Source: Nocardia vermiculata NBRC 100427
GTDB taxonomy: Bacteria; Actinomycetota; Actinomycetes; Mycobacteriales; Mycobacteriaceae
DNA length: 64,000 bases
Direction of reading: 5' to 3'
Assembly: GCF_001613265.1 (NCBI RefSeq)
Contig: NZ_BDCA01000025.1
Span: 1-64,000, forward strand
Shown in pieces: positions 1 to 9,194 of the stretch (position 1 is its first letter; every line of letters starts with the position of its first letter). Under the pieces are notes generated by a model. The model ran no database searches. It was given only the letters and a program-made list of their open reading frames with translations, and had not been told where the DNA came from. A program made the position numbers and the translations under genes.

Positions 1-48
1 GGGACACCCGCACCCGGTCGGCACAGCGAGCCGCTACGCGATTGTCAC

Positions 49-2562
49 TCACTGTGCCTCCTCCTTCTCCTCGTCCTCGTTCGTTGTGGCTGCTTGTTCG
101 TCTGCCGGGTCCGGTTGTCCGCGGAAGCGGCGCCACAAACGGCGGCCCGCCAGCAGGAACAGCAGTGCGCCGGCGCATGCGGTAATTATCGCCAAAGCTT
201 GACCGTAAGCGTTCGAACGTACCGAAACCGAGGTGGCGTTGCCCAGAGGCACTCCGTCCGGTGTGGTAAGTGAAATCGGAATCACCAGGTTACGGCTGTC
301 GGTCACCTTGGTCGGGATCTGGAACGACCGGGTGCCCTCTGCGGGAATCTGCTGCTCGCCGATATCGGTGATATTCGTCTCGGACGGCGCGTCGATCTTG
401 AACCTGATCCGGATCGTGACGGGCAGATTGTTGCGTGCCACCAGGATCAGCGGACTCTGTTCGGAGGCCAGTGTGTACACCCCGCCGGGTGGTAGCACGG
501 TCACCGACGAGAACAGATTGTCCATTGTGCGGGTGATCTGCTCGATGCGGCGCTGCGCCGCGGTATCGGCCCGGGCGTCGATGCCGGTGCGATCGGACAG
601 GGTCAGTGTCCGGATCAGGTCGTCACGCAGCGGGGTCACGAAGCCGCGCGGTGTGGGCTCCTGCTGCGGTATCTCCACCAGCGCGCGCATCAGGTCGTCG
701 ATGCGATGTTCCTGCTGTCCGACCGGAGCGATGAACTGGTCCGGCACCGACTGCGCCGCCGTTTCCGCCGAGTAGTTCAGCGAGTAGGGGCGGGGGTCGG
801 CGGGCTGGGCCAGCACGTCGGCGAGCGGACGTGGTGTCGCCAGACCACTGTGGAACAGCAGTTCCAGCTGGGAGAGCAGCGCACCGGCCTCGTCCCGGTC
901 GGCACCCCACTGCGGTGGCGGCATCAGCAGCGTGGCACGCGGGCTGCCCTCGGTCGGGTGCAGGACCGGCCAGGTGAGTGCGCCCAGTGCGTCCTGGAGC
1001 CGGGCGGTACGGGAATCGTTGGTCACCGTGTAGCGGACGGATTCGGGAGTGAACGCCGGCGTCGGCGGGTTGGCGCCCACCGCGGCCAGTGCGGTGGCCG
1101 ACCAGGTGTCGAAGGTGGTGACCTTCATGGTCTCCTCCGGCGGTGGTGCCGGTTCCGTACCCGCCCCGGCCGGCAGCCGCACCATCTCGGGGAGGGCGGC
1201 GTCGGGGCCGGGGAGCACCGCTGCGGTGCTCTGCACGGTTGCCCCGGTCTGGAGCGTCCCGGTCGCATCGCTGCGCGGCTCCCCCTCGGTGAGGGCGTTG
1301 TCCGCGAGGATCGCGGTCGTGAAGCCACGCTCGCGCAGGAGTGTGGCACCTTCCGGATCGAGCGCACCGGCGGCGGGGATGCTCACATTGCGCACCGACC
1401 GGACCGACAGAATCGAATCGACGATATCGGCGGGCGAGTTGAGTGCGCGCGCGGTGAGGTCGGTGTCGTGCACGGCGGCCAGCGCGGACGTATCCACCTG
1501 CGCGAACGGCAGGGATACCGTGCATACCGACGGAGCCAGAGCGCGTAGCCGGTCCAGCCAGGTGCGGGCCGCCTGTGGACCGGTGCCCTCCCGGGTCGGC
1601 CCGTCGGGGTCGGAGGGACTGGCCAGGACCCGGTAGCCGTCGGTCATCCGCGACACGGTGAGTAGTAGGTCCGGGTCCACGGCCAGACACAGCGAGCTCG
1701 CCAAGCCGGAGCCCGGATGGCTCGAATCCGGTGCCGGTTCGTCGCGCAGTGCCGATTCCAATGCCGAGAGCAGTTGATCGAGCCGCCCGCCCGCCGCGAG
1801 TTCGCCGGCGAGTTCGTCGTCGGTCAGCAAGGCTTCGCCGTCCACCGAGCCGGGGATTCCCGCGACCAGGCGCGGCCGGTCGGCCAGCGGCCACAGCATG
1901 GTGGTGGCCATGGGTGGTTGCGGCGGCGGGGGGATCGGCAGGCTGCCCGCCGCCTCGGCGTCGGCGGTACTCGGCAGCGCCGGCAGGCCCAGCACCGGCA
2001 GCAGGAATCGAGCATCGTCGAGATGGGCCTGGTTGCCGTAGGCCGGTTCGCCGTTGACGTTCAGCAGTAGCGGATACACCCCGGGGTCGGTGATGCCGAG
2101 CGAGGCGGTGACCGGTGGGCTGGTGGCGGCGTTGTGCATCCCTTCCCGCACCCCGATCCGCAGCGTGAACTGCTTGCGTTCACCCGGCGCCAACTCGTCG
2201 GAGACATCATGGAAAGGCCCGGTGACCTGGAAGTTGGACTGGTCGTCACGCAGCGTGGAACGAAGTTCGCCGGGTTGGGAGATGGCTGGGCCACGCTGCA
2301 CGCGCACACTCACGTCCTGTACCCGACGGTCGCCGATGTTGGTCACCGTGCCGGTCAGCGTCAGTACGGAGTCGCTGGTGGTGGTGATGGTGCCGGGCGA
2401 GACCGAATCGAGGGTGAGCTTGAGAAATCTCGGCGCCGTCGCGTCCCCCGAGCCGGAGGGTTGCGCCTTGCTCGGCCCGGCCGACGGCACGCTCAACACG
2501 GCGAGCGCCAGCGAGACGAGCAGTAGCACCCAACGGTGCGCACTGCCACCCGCACGCGTCAT
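49..2562 (-). CDS. Rv3909-like secreted/membrane-anchored protein (DUF6049 type)
   Basis: This 837-residue protein has an N-terminal signal/anchor (hydrophobic segment near residues 10-30) and one transmembrane helix near the C-terminus (about residues 785-805), followed by a short charged tail rich in Glu/Asp/Lys. The long region between them is probably extracytoplasmic. Size, topology and position beside mutT4 and pcnA match the conserved Mycobacterium tuberculosis Rv3909 neighbourhood, where the MurJ flippase gene follows; here that gene would lie beyond the left edge. The start ATG overlaps the mutT4 stop as ATGA, so the two are probably translationally coupled. The biochemical role is unknown; a link to cell-envelope assembly is inferred from context only. 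Confidence 0.85.
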   Translation of the reverse strand: MTRAGGSAHRWVLLLVSLALAVLSVPSAGPSKAQPSGSGDATAPRFLKLTLDSVSPGTITTTSDSVLTLTGTVTNIGDRRVQDVSVRVQRGPAISQPGELRSTLRDDQSNFQVTGPFHDVSDELAPGERKQFTLRIGVREGMHNAATSPPVTASLGITDPGVYPLLLNVNGEPAYGNQAHLDDARFLLPVLGLPALPSTADAEAAGSLPIPPPPQPPMATTMLWPLADRPRLVAGIPGSVDGEALLTDDELAGELAAGGRLDQLLSALESALRDEPAPDSSHPGSGLASSLCLAVDPDLLLTVSRMTDGYRVLASPSDPDGPTREGTGPQAARTWLDRLRALAPSVCTVSLPFAQVDTSALAAVHDTDLTARALNSPADIVDSILSVRSVRNVSIPAAGALDPEGATLLRERGFTTAILADNALTEGEPRSDATGTLQTGATVQSTAAVLPGPDAALPEMVRLPAGAGTEPAPPPEETMKVTTFDTWSATALAAVGANPPTPAFTPESVRYTVTNDSRTARLQDALGALTWPVLHPTEGSPRATLLMPPPQWGADRDEAGALLSQLELLFHSGLATPRPLADVLAQPADPRPYSLNYSAETAAQSVPDQFIAPVGQQEHRIDDLMRALVEIPQQEPTPRGFVTPLRDDLIRTLTLSDRTGIDARADTAAQRRIEQITRTMDNLFSSVTVLPPGGVYTLASEQSPLILVARNNLPVTIRIRFKIDAPSETNITDIGEQQIPAEGTRSFQIPTKVTDSRNLVIPISLTTPDGVPLGNATSVSVRSNAYGQALAIITACAGALLFLLAGRRLWRRFRGQPDPADEQAATTNEDEEKEEAQ

Positions 2563-3095
2563 TGTCTGCCGCTCTCCATCCGGTCGATCAGTCGATTCGC
2601 CACCTCGGCCAGACGCCGCTCGTCGGCGTAGGCGAGCCGGGAATCCAGTTCGCTCAACGGCACCCAGGCCACCTTGGTGACCTCGATATCGGCATCGGAG
2701 AGCTCACCCCCCAACGACCGCATCAAGTAATGGTGCACAGTCTTGTGTACCCGACGGCCCTCGGTGACGAACCAGTAGTCGATACTCCCCAGTTCGGCGA
2801 CCACCCGACCGTTGATGCCGGTTTCCTCGGCAACCTCGCGGACGGCGGTCTGCTCGGCCGTCTCCCCTTCCTCTATATGTCCCTTCGGTAGTGACCACAG
2901 CAGCCGCCCGCGCCGGTCGGTACGTCCGATGAGCGCGGCACAGCGTTGATCAGCAGGTCCGTCCAAGCCGTCGACGACCAAACCGCCGGCCGAGGTTTCC
3001 CGGACCGTGCGCATACGAGGTTTCGCCGCATTACCGGCCGAACCGCGGCGCCGGGGCTGGCGGCGTCGACTGTTCGCGCGATCGGCCGGAGACAC
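2559..3095 (-). CDS. mutT4: Nudix hydrolase, MutT4-like
   Basis: A 178-residue Nudix protein. The Nudix box is complete: G, five residues, E, seven residues, then REVAEETGI, at about residues 78-100, so metal binding and phosphohydrolysis of a nucleoside diphosphate derivative are expected. The first 30 residues are Arg-rich and probably disordered. MutT4 is about 248 residues in M. tuberculosis, so this copy has a shorter N-terminus. The GTG start at 3095 has no Shine-Dalgarno sequence but is preceded by TAGACT six bases upstream, which suits a leaderless mRNA. It is divergent from pcnA and coupled to the Rv3909-like gene. The substrate cannot be read from the sequence. Confidence 0.85.
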   Translation of the reverse strand: MSPADRANSRRRQPRRRGSAGNAAKPRMRTVRETSAGGLVVDGLDGPADQRCAALIGRTDRRGRLLWSLPKGHIEEGETAEQTAVREVAEETGINGRVVAELGSIDYWFVTEGRRVHKTVHHYLMRSLGGELSDADIEVTKVAWVPLSELDSRLAYADERRLAEVANRLIDRMESGRQ

Positions 3096-3251
3096 TGCGT
3101 CAGTCTAGCCGCGCCGGATCGATGCACTGAACGTGTTCGATGCCGAGTCGTCCGCCGATCCGGGCGCGGGCCTGCCGACGTGCACCAACTAAGCTGCGTT
3201 TCCGTGGTTTCGCCGAAGTCCGTTGACGCAGAAGTGGAGGGCGGCGCAAAA

Positions 3252-4712
3252 GTGGAGACAGCCGTGTCCGACCCCGACCGAGATCGCCGGACTCGATTGC
3301 TGGCTGCGGCGGCGATCACACTCGGCCGGTTGTCGGATGTGCTGACCCCGCTGGGCGGCCTGTTCGCCGCGCGCGGGCACGAGTTGTATCTGGTGGGCGG
3401 TAGCGTCCGCGATGCGGTGCTGGGCCGGCTCGGTACCGATCTCGACTTCACCACCGACGCGCGCCCGGACGTGGTGCAGGAGATTCTGCGCGGCTGGGCC
3501 GACAACCTGTGGGACACCGGCGGTTTGGCGTTCGGCACGGTGAGCGCCTCGAAATCGGGGTGGCAGCTCGAGATCACCACCTTCCGTAGCGACAGCTACG
3601 ACCGGGTGTCGCGGAATCCGGAAGTGACCTACGGCGACAGTCTCGACGGCGACCTGATCCGGCGCGACTTCACCGTCAATGCGATGGCGGTGCACATCGG
3701 CGGTGCGGGCGAACTGGAGTTCGTCGACCCGCTCGACGGTATGACCGCACTGCTGGCGGGTGTGCTGGATACTCCTGCGGCGCCCGAGGATTCGTTCAAC
3801 GACGATCCGCTGCGGATGCTGCGTGCCGCGCGCTTCGTCTCGCAACTCGGTTTCGAGGTGGCACCGCGGGTGCGGGTCGCGGTCGCACTGATGGCCGACG
3901 AGATCGGGCGCATCACCGCCGAGCGGGTGCGTACCGAACTGGACAAGCTGATCGCCGGTGAGCACCCCACCGAGGGCATCGACCTGATGTGTGAGACCGG
4001 ACTCGCCGAACGGGTACTGCCCGAGGTGCCGGCGATGAAGCTCGAGATCGACGAACATCATCAGCACAAGGACGTCTACCAGCATTCGCTGACCGTGCTG
4101 CGTCAGGCCATCGACCAGGAACAGGGCGATCCGGATCTGGTGCTGCGCTGGGCGGCGCTGCTGCACGATATCGGGAAGCCGCCGACCAAGCGCAATGAAG
4201 CCGGCGGCGGTGTCAGCTTCCACCATCACGAGGTGGTCGGCGCCAAGATGGTGCGAAAGCGGATGCGCGCGTTGAAGTATCCGAAGCAGTTCACCGAGGA
4301 TGTGGCGCGGCTGGTGTATCTGCACCTGCGTTTCCACGGGTACGGCAAGGGCCAGTGGACCGATTCCGCGGTGCGCCGCTACGTCACCGACGGCGGTGAG
4401 CTACTCCCCCGGCTGCACAAACTGGTGCGCGCGGACTGCACCACGCGCAACAAGCGCCGGGCCGCGCTGCTGCGCTCGACCTACGACGATCTGGAAGCTC
4501 GGATCGAGCGGATTCAGCAGGAAGAGGATTTGCGGCGGGTCCGGCCGGATCTGGACGGCAACGCGATCATGGAGTTGCTGGGGCTGGAGCCCGGCCCGCA
4601 GGTCGGCCGGGCATGGCGGCATCTGAAGGAACTGCGCCTGGACCGCGGCCCGCTCACCCGGCAGGAAGCCGAGACCGCGCTGCGTGAGTGGTGGGCGGCG
4701 GGCGGGCAGTGA
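3252..4712 (+). CDS. pcnA: CCA tRNA nucleotidyltransferase
   Basis: Adds or repairs the 3' CCA end of tRNAs. The head domain carries the class II nucleotidyltransferase signature (LVGGSVRD, then DLDF metal-binding aspartates) near residues 40-65; the central part has the RRDFTVNAMA motif, and an HD domain (LLHDIGKP) lies near residue 310. From GTG 3252 the protein is 486 residues, close to the mycobacterial homologue. The frame is open upstream to 2946, but that would overlap mutT4; GGAGGG about ten bases before 3252 supports this start, and GTG 3264 with GGAG upstream is the alternative. It is divergent from mutT4, as in mycobacteria. Confidence 0.9.
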   Translation: METAVSDPDRDRRTRLLAAAAITLGRLSDVLTPLGGLFAARGHELYLVGGSVRDAVLGRLGTDLDFTTDARPDVVQEILRGWADNLWDTGGLAFGTVSASKSGWQLEITTFRSDSYDRVSRNPEVTYGDSLDGDLIRRDFTVNAMAVHIGGAGELEFVDPLDGMTALLAGVLDTPAAPEDSFNDDPLRMLRAARFVSQLGFEVAPRVRVAVALMADEIGRITAERVRTELDKLIAGEHPTEGIDLMCETGLAERVLPEVPAMKLEIDEHHQHKDVYQHSLTVLRQAIDQEQGDPDLVLRWAALLHDIGKPPTKRNEAGGGVSFHHHEVVGAKMVRKRMRALKYPKQFTEDVARLVYLHLRFHGYGKGQWTDSAVRRYVTDGGELLPRLHKLVRADCTTRNKRRAALLRSTYDDLEARIERIQQEEDLRRVRPDLDGNAIMELLGLEPGPQVGRAWRHLKELRLDRGPLTRQEAETALREWWAAGGQ

Positions 4713-4730
4713 TCGGCAGCGCCGGGCGGG

Positions 4731-5546
4731 TCAGAAGATGATCAGTGTCGTGCCGGCGACGATCGCGGTCCGGATTTGATTCAGGTCGAAGGAGCCGGTG
4801 ACCGCTGGCAGTTCGATCCGGAAATCCACCCGGTCACCTCGGCGAACGGCGTGCACGATGCGCAGTTCGCTGGGCAGACCGGCCAGGTGCACCGGCGCCA
4901 CGGAAACCCAGCGGCGCGGAACCCGCATCCCGGCCCACCCGGCCCGGTGTACATCGATGCTGATCCGGTTGTCTTCGACGAAGGCGTCGACGAGCGCGTG
5001 GAACTTCCGCCGCCGATGTCGCGCGCTGATCAGCCCACTCGGGTGGGCCTCCAGGTGCCAGTCCAACCCCTTCCGGTTGAGCCACTCCACCAGGGCCGCG
5101 GTGGTGACCGTTCCGATCATGTCGAGACCCGCGGTACGCACCTTGGTCGGTACTCCCGGGATCAGGCGTACGCCGTGTGCGACGACGGTCAGCTGCTCGA
5201 TCGGATGTCGGTTCCAGCGCAGCTCCGTCAGCACGGTCCTGGTCTGGAAGTGTGCGCCCCGACGCCGTACCTGCAGCGTCTGCAGCACCGCGGTCAGGTC
5301 GTGGCCCAGCAGCGTCGCGGTGACCTCCCGGCCGCCGAAGCGGCTCAGGATGCCGTCGCTGAGCAGGGTCATCAGCGCATCGGGCAGCAGGGCTGTGACC
5401 GTCCCGGACCCGAGATCGGCGACCGGATCTATCCAGGTCGCGGTGAAGGTCGCCCACTGATCCGGCAAATCCTGGTCGAACAGTCGTTTGCCGAGATCCA
5501 GCGCTCGCGACGGTGACCAGGACTTGGGATCGAAGTAGGCGGCCAT
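4731..5546 (-). CDS. Conserved protein of unknown function (possibly LmeA/DUF2993-like)
   Basis: A 271-residue protein with no signal peptide, no clear transmembrane helix and no catalytic motif that I recognise. The sequence alternates short beta-like stretches with basic and tryptophan residues. The pattern of paired strands (for example VVAHGVRLIPG and IELPAVTGSFDL) loosely recalls the DUF2993/LmeA fold, which binds phospholipid, but I could not confirm this. It is convergent with pcnA, with 18 bases between stops. A profile search is needed to settle the family. Confidence 0.7.
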   Translation of the reverse strand: MAAYFDPKSWSPSRALDLGKRLFDQDLPDQWATFTATWIDPVADLGSGTVTALLPDALMTLLSDGILSRFGGREVTATLLGHDLTAVLQTLQVRRRGAHFQTRTVLTELRWNRHPIEQLTVVAHGVRLIPGVPTKVRTAGLDMIGTVTTAALVEWLNRKGLDWHLEAHPSGLISARHRRRKFHALVDAFVEDNRISIDVHRAGWAGMRVPRRWVSVAPVHLAGLPSELRIVHAVRRGDRVDFRIELPAVTGSFDLNQIRTAIVAGTTLIIF

Positions 5547-5603
5547 GATTGATTCGAGACTAACCGCCCGATCCGGTCGGTGCCCGTTTGCTCGGGCCGG
5601 GCG

Positions 5604-7301
5604 TTACGGGTCCTCGCGTTTCGAGCCGTGACGTTTCGGGTCGTCCAGGGTCGCGTGCATCAGATACACGTTGTAGCTGTCCCAGGCCGACATGGTGAAG
5701 TACAGGTCCTTACCGGTCGACCACGGGTGGATGAAGCCGCCGTAGGCCTTCGGGTAGTCGTTGGTGTCGGCCAGTACCGCGCCGTCGGTCCAGGTGCCCT
5801 GGGGGTCGTTCGCGGTGCGCAACACGATCGCGTGCCGCGCCGGATCCAGGTACACCATCTGCCATTGCTCGGTGGAGTCGTCGTAGCGCACCGACAGTTC
5901 TCCGGCGATGCCGGGGACCAGCGGGGTGGCCATATTCTCCTGGGCGGGTGCCCAGGTGCCGTCGACCCAGTACTGATACGCGGATTTGTTCAGCACTTCC
6001 TGTTTCGGCACCCGGGCCAGGCCGATGACGCCGATGCGCCCGTTGGGTGTGCCGAACATGTACACGTAATCGCCGTGCGGCACCATCGTGGCGACCTGGA
6101 AACGGTCGATGCCGAACATGTTGTCCCACTTGGCGTACTGGTCCTTGACCCAGGTGCTGCCGCCGTCGTCGGAGTAGGCCAGGCCGCCGTCGTTGGTCCA
6201 CCACATGCCGGGGATATTGCTCCAGCGCCGGATCGACATGTAACTCATGTACTGCCGCTCGCCGAGGGCGAAGCCGGAGGTGGGAATGACGGTGGTCTCG
6301 AAGTTCTTGATCTTGCGACTGTTGAGCAGTTCGGCCGCGTGGCAGCGGCTGTCCTGCACCATCTGGTCGATGATCAGTCCCTTGGACAGGTCACGCTCGG
6401 TGCTGTAGCCGAGGACGTTCGACCGCCAGTCCGGGCCGCCGACGACCCCGTACTCCCAGCCCTTGCCGAAGGTGTCGCCGAAGACCACGGCGACCTTGCC
6501 GGGTTCGGTCTCCCACATCAAGCCGAGGTCGGTGCCGTCGACCTGCCACCGCATATCGGTGCGGTTCACCGAGCCGTGGCCGGTCACCTGGTTAACCAGG
6601 TCCACCGATTCGACCTGTCGTGGTGCCGGTGGCGCGGTGACCGGGCCCGGCTCGGCCGGATGGACGACGGGTGGCGGCGGCTCCTGCGGTGCCGGCGGTT
6701 CGCCGCCCGGGATCGGGATGGGGATCGTCTCCGGTTCGGGACGGATGTTGATATTCGGCAGGTTGAACGGACCGGAGTCGGACCCCGAACCGGTGCCCGA
6801 AGCCGAGGAACCCTCGCCGGAATTCGAGCTGCCCGGGCCGGAGCCCGAATCCGGTGCGGGTGCGCCCTCTTCGGACTTGTCGTCCTCGTCGGGGTTCACC
6901 GCCGGCGGTGGTTTCGGGGTGTCCCGGATATCCGGGCACGGGTTCCGGCACGGATCGCTCGGCAGCGGCTTCGGATCGATGCGGGTGTTGTCCGGTTGCG
7001 GTCCGGGGATCGGTACCGGCACGAAATCCGGTACCGGGACCGGGATGTCGATCCGCGGCGGAAGTACCGGCGGCGGCGGGGCGTTCGGATCCGGTTCCCG
7101 GGCCAGCGGGTCGAAACCCGTTTCACCGCAGGCGTTCTTCGGCGGCGGCGCCCAGGGGGCGAGCTCGGCCGTGGCCGGGGCGGGAACGACGCCGAACATC
7201 AGCAGACCCGCGAACGCGGGCGCGAGAACCGTGGGCGCGTAGCGCTTTCGGAACGTTCGGACCGTTCGGACCTTGGCCCGGCTTTCGAAGTTCTCGATCA
7301 C
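5604..7301 (-). CDS. Secreted DUF4185-domain protein with Pro-rich stalk
   Basis: A 565-residue exported protein. Residues 1-45 form a basic N-terminus and hydrophobic signal ending at an Ala-X-Ala site (PAPATA). Residues 50-240 are a low-complexity stalk rich in Pro, Asp, Gly and Ser, suited to spanning the cell wall. The C-terminal 320 residues form the DUF4185 domain, with a beta-propeller-like pattern of aromatic and DDGGSTW-type blades and the hallmark FGDTFG segment. DUF4185 proteins are secreted and of uncertain function, sometimes suspected of carbohydrate binding or hydrolysis. The short interval upstream probably carries its own promoter. Confidence 0.85.
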   Translation of the reverse strand: MIENFESRAKVRTVRTFRKRYAPTVLAPAFAGLLMFGVVPAPATAELAPWAPPPKNACGETGFDPLAREPDPNAPPPPVLPPRIDIPVPVPDFVPVPIPGPQPDNTRIDPKPLPSDPCRNPCPDIRDTPKPPPAVNPDEDDKSEEGAPAPDSGSGPGSSNSGEGSSASGTGSGSDSGPFNLPNINIRPEPETIPIPIPGGEPPAPQEPPPPVVHPAEPGPVTAPPAPRQVESVDLVNQVTGHGSVNRTDMRWQVDGTDLGLMWETEPGKVAVVFGDTFGKGWEYGVVGGPDWRSNVLGYSTERDLSKGLIIDQMVQDSRCHAAELLNSRKIKNFETTVIPTSGFALGERQYMSYMSIRRWSNIPGMWWTNDGGLAYSDDGGSTWVKDQYAKWDNMFGIDRFQVATMVPHGDYVYMFGTPNGRIGVIGLARVPKQEVLNKSAYQYWVDGTWAPAQENMATPLVPGIAGELSVRYDDSTEQWQMVYLDPARHAIVLRTANDPQGTWTDGAVLADTNDYPKAYGGFIHPWSTGKDLYFTMSAWDSYNVYLMHATLDDPKRHGSKREDP

Positions 7302-7460
7302 CGCTCTCCTCGACTACCACTCGCACCGCTGGTGACAATGCACCGATCAGTCACCGCATTCGCTGGGACCGAGCACAGCGGCTAACAACTTAGCCGACCG
7401 GACGGGGTGCGTCCGGGATCGGCCGGGAACCGGGCCGCGTCGCACCGCGTCGGATGCGGT

Positions 7461-7742
7461 ATGACGACTATCGAGTACATGTTCGGATCCGGTGACGGCG
7501 ACACCCGAAGCTGGTCCTCCCGGGCGGATCTGGACCTCTGCGGGGATGGCACCCCGGATGCGGTGGTGCTGGATTTCGACGGCGACGGCTACGCCGACGA
7601 CGCGCTCTGGGACTGGGACGGTGACGGTACGGCCGAGATCGCGGCCCTGGACCTGGACGACGACGGCGTCCTGGATCACTTCTGCACCGATTCCGCTGGT
7701 CTGGGCACCTGGGATCAGCCGGTCTGGGGGTTCACCGGCTGA
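7461..7742 (+). CDS. Small acidic DxDxDG-repeat protein (putative calcium binder)
   Basis: From ATG 7461 this gene encodes 93 residues, about a quarter of them Asp. Four consecutive units of about 12-14 residues follow the pattern D-x-D-(G/D)-D-G, reading CGDGTPDAV, DFDGDGYADD, DWDGDGTAEI and DLDDDGVLDH. Such loops are typical of dockerin, thrombospondin-3 and FG-GAP calcium-binding repeats. Two cysteines flank the block. No signal peptide is visible, so the location is uncertain. The 3' end overlaps the convergent MFS gene by 28 bases. The family is unknown to me beyond the repeat motif. Confidence 0.75.
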   Translation: MTTIEYMFGSGDGDTRSWSSRADLDLCGDGTPDAVVLDFDGDGYADDALWDWDGDGTAEIAALDLDDDGVLDHFCTDSAGLGTWDQPVWGFTG

Positions 7743-9073
7743 CGCTCGCGGCGGCGGTCGAGAAGGATCGCGGCGATACCGAGCCCGTAGAGTGCCGCCC
7801 CGGTCGCGGCTACCGCCGGTGAGCGTCCGTCGGCGGGGATCACCAGTGCGGTCAGCGCGACGGCCACGACGAACGCGATATTGAAAATCGTGTCCTGCAG
7901 TGCAAACACCTGTCCGCGCCGGTCGTCGCCGATGTCGATCTGCAGCGTGGCATCACCGGTGAGCTTCACCGTCTGCCCGGCCAGGCCGAGGAGGAAGGCG
8001 CCTACCAGCAGTAATTGGTGGGCACGTGGTTCGGCGGCGCCGGTCGCGATCGTGATCGGTGGCACCAGTGCCGCCTGTACGAGCAGCGCGGTGCACAGCC
8101 CGGTCAGCACAGTGCGGGGCCGGCCCAGGCGTGGAATCAGCAGTGGCGTCAGCACTGCCGCGGCCAACATCCCGGCGGCTACAGCGGTGATCGCGACCCC
8201 GAATCCGATCAGTCCGGAACTCGCGGAGACACCGTCGGAGCCCGGGCGGCGCAACACCAGCACCATCAGCAGTGTGTCGGCGCCGAAGACGATGCGGTGT
8301 ACGCCGATACCGATCATGGCGGTGGTGCAATCGCGTGCGCCGGCGATCGCCCGGGCGCCGGTGCGCAGGCCGGTGAGCACGGCGCGCAGCGTCCGGACGG
8401 CGGTGCTGCGCCGATCTCCGGCCTCCGCCTCCCGAGGCTCCGGGCCGAGCAGGTGGCGGGAGAACCCGGCCGCGAGCACGATCGAGACCACCGATCCGCA
8501 TGCGGCGGCGGCGACCGCGATCCCACCGGCCCGGTCGCCCGAGCCGAGTATTCCGATGATCGCGACCGCCGTGGCCGCCCCTGCTCCGGCACATCCGGAG
8601 GCGACCGTGGCCAGAACCGAATTGGTCGGCACCAACCAGCGTTGTTCGAGAACTCGGGGCAGGGCCGCCGAGATGCCCGCGAGGACGAATCGGCTGATTC
8701 CGACCACGGCCAGTGCCAGCAGCAGTAGCGGGGTGGCCGCGATGCCGGCCCATAGTCCGAGGGCGGCCGCGACGATCAGCACCGCGCGCGCGGCATTGGC
8801 GATCAGCAGCACGGTGCGCCGGTCCCATCGGTCCAGCAGTGCGCCGGCGTAGGGCCCGATCACCGAATACGGCAGCAGTAACACGGCGAAACCGCCCGCA
8901 ATCTCCAATGGATCGGTGGCTCGTTCCGGATTGAAGAGGATGGCTCCCGACAGCGCGGCTTGAAACATTCCGTCGCCGAACTGACCTGCGAACCGAACCG
9001 ATGCCAGTCGCAGCATTCCGGGCCGCCGGACGGCCGCAGCGACGGCGGCCCGCCGGCCGGCGTCGGGTCGCAT
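7715..9073 (-). CDS. MFS transporter
   Basis: A 452-residue, strongly hydrophobic protein with about twelve predicted membrane helices, typical of the major facilitator superfamily. A helix pair near residues 55-100 carries the loop LLDRWDRRTVL, matching the MFS loop 2-3 signature (G/D-x-x-x-D-R-x-x-R). The substrate is not evident. ATG 9073 was chosen because GGAGGTG lies just upstream. The frame remains open through a duplicated Shine-Dalgarno block to 9220, which would add an N-terminus with two IARGGEPT octapeptides. It is divergent from the pirin gene. Confidence 0.8.
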   Translation of the reverse strand: MRPDAGRRAAVAAAVRRPGMLRLASVRFAGQFGDGMFQAALSGAILFNPERATDPLEIAGGFAVLLLPYSVIGPYAGALLDRWDRRTVLLIANAARAVLIVAAALGLWAGIAATPLLLLALAVVGISRFVLAGISAALPRVLEQRWLVPTNSVLATVASGCAGAGAATAVAIIGILGSGDRAGGIAVAAAACGSVVSIVLAAGFSRHLLGPEPREAEAGDRRSTAVRTLRAVLTGLRTGARAIAGARDCTTAMIGIGVHRIVFGADTLLMVLVLRRPGSDGVSASSGLIGFGVAITAVAAGMLAAAVLTPLLIPRLGRPRTVLTGLCTALLVQAALVPPITIATGAAEPRAHQLLLVGAFLLGLAGQTVKLTGDATLQIDIGDDRRGQVFALQDTIFNIAFVVAVALTALVIPADGRSPAVAATGAALYGLGIAAILLDRRRERQPVNPQTG

Positions 9074-9074
9074 T

Positions 9075-9122
9075 GTCGGTTCACCTCCGCGAGCAATGGT
9101 CGGCTCACCTCCGCGAGCAATG
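9075..9122. repeat. 24-bp tandem duplication containing the Shine-Dalgarno of the MFS gene
   Basis: Units 9075-9098 and 9099-9122 differ at one position of 24. Each unit carries a GGAGGTG Shine-Dalgarno on the minus strand, and the copy nearest 9073 sets the chosen start. The period of 24 keeps the reading frame open. Confidence 0.9.
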
Positions 9123-9194
9123 TGTGTCGCCCGTGCGGCGTCACGGTAGAATCTACCCGTCGGCCTCGACTCCCAGCCCGAGAGGAGGATCCGG

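Noticed and set aside
2946..3251. Upstream extension of pcnA
   Set aside because: It overlaps mutT4 and gives a low-complexity N-terminus.
5580..7385. 601-residue open frame on the plus strand opposite the DUF4185 gene
   Set aside because: It is antisense to a recognised secreted protein and has no recognisable domain; high GC keeps such shadow frames open.
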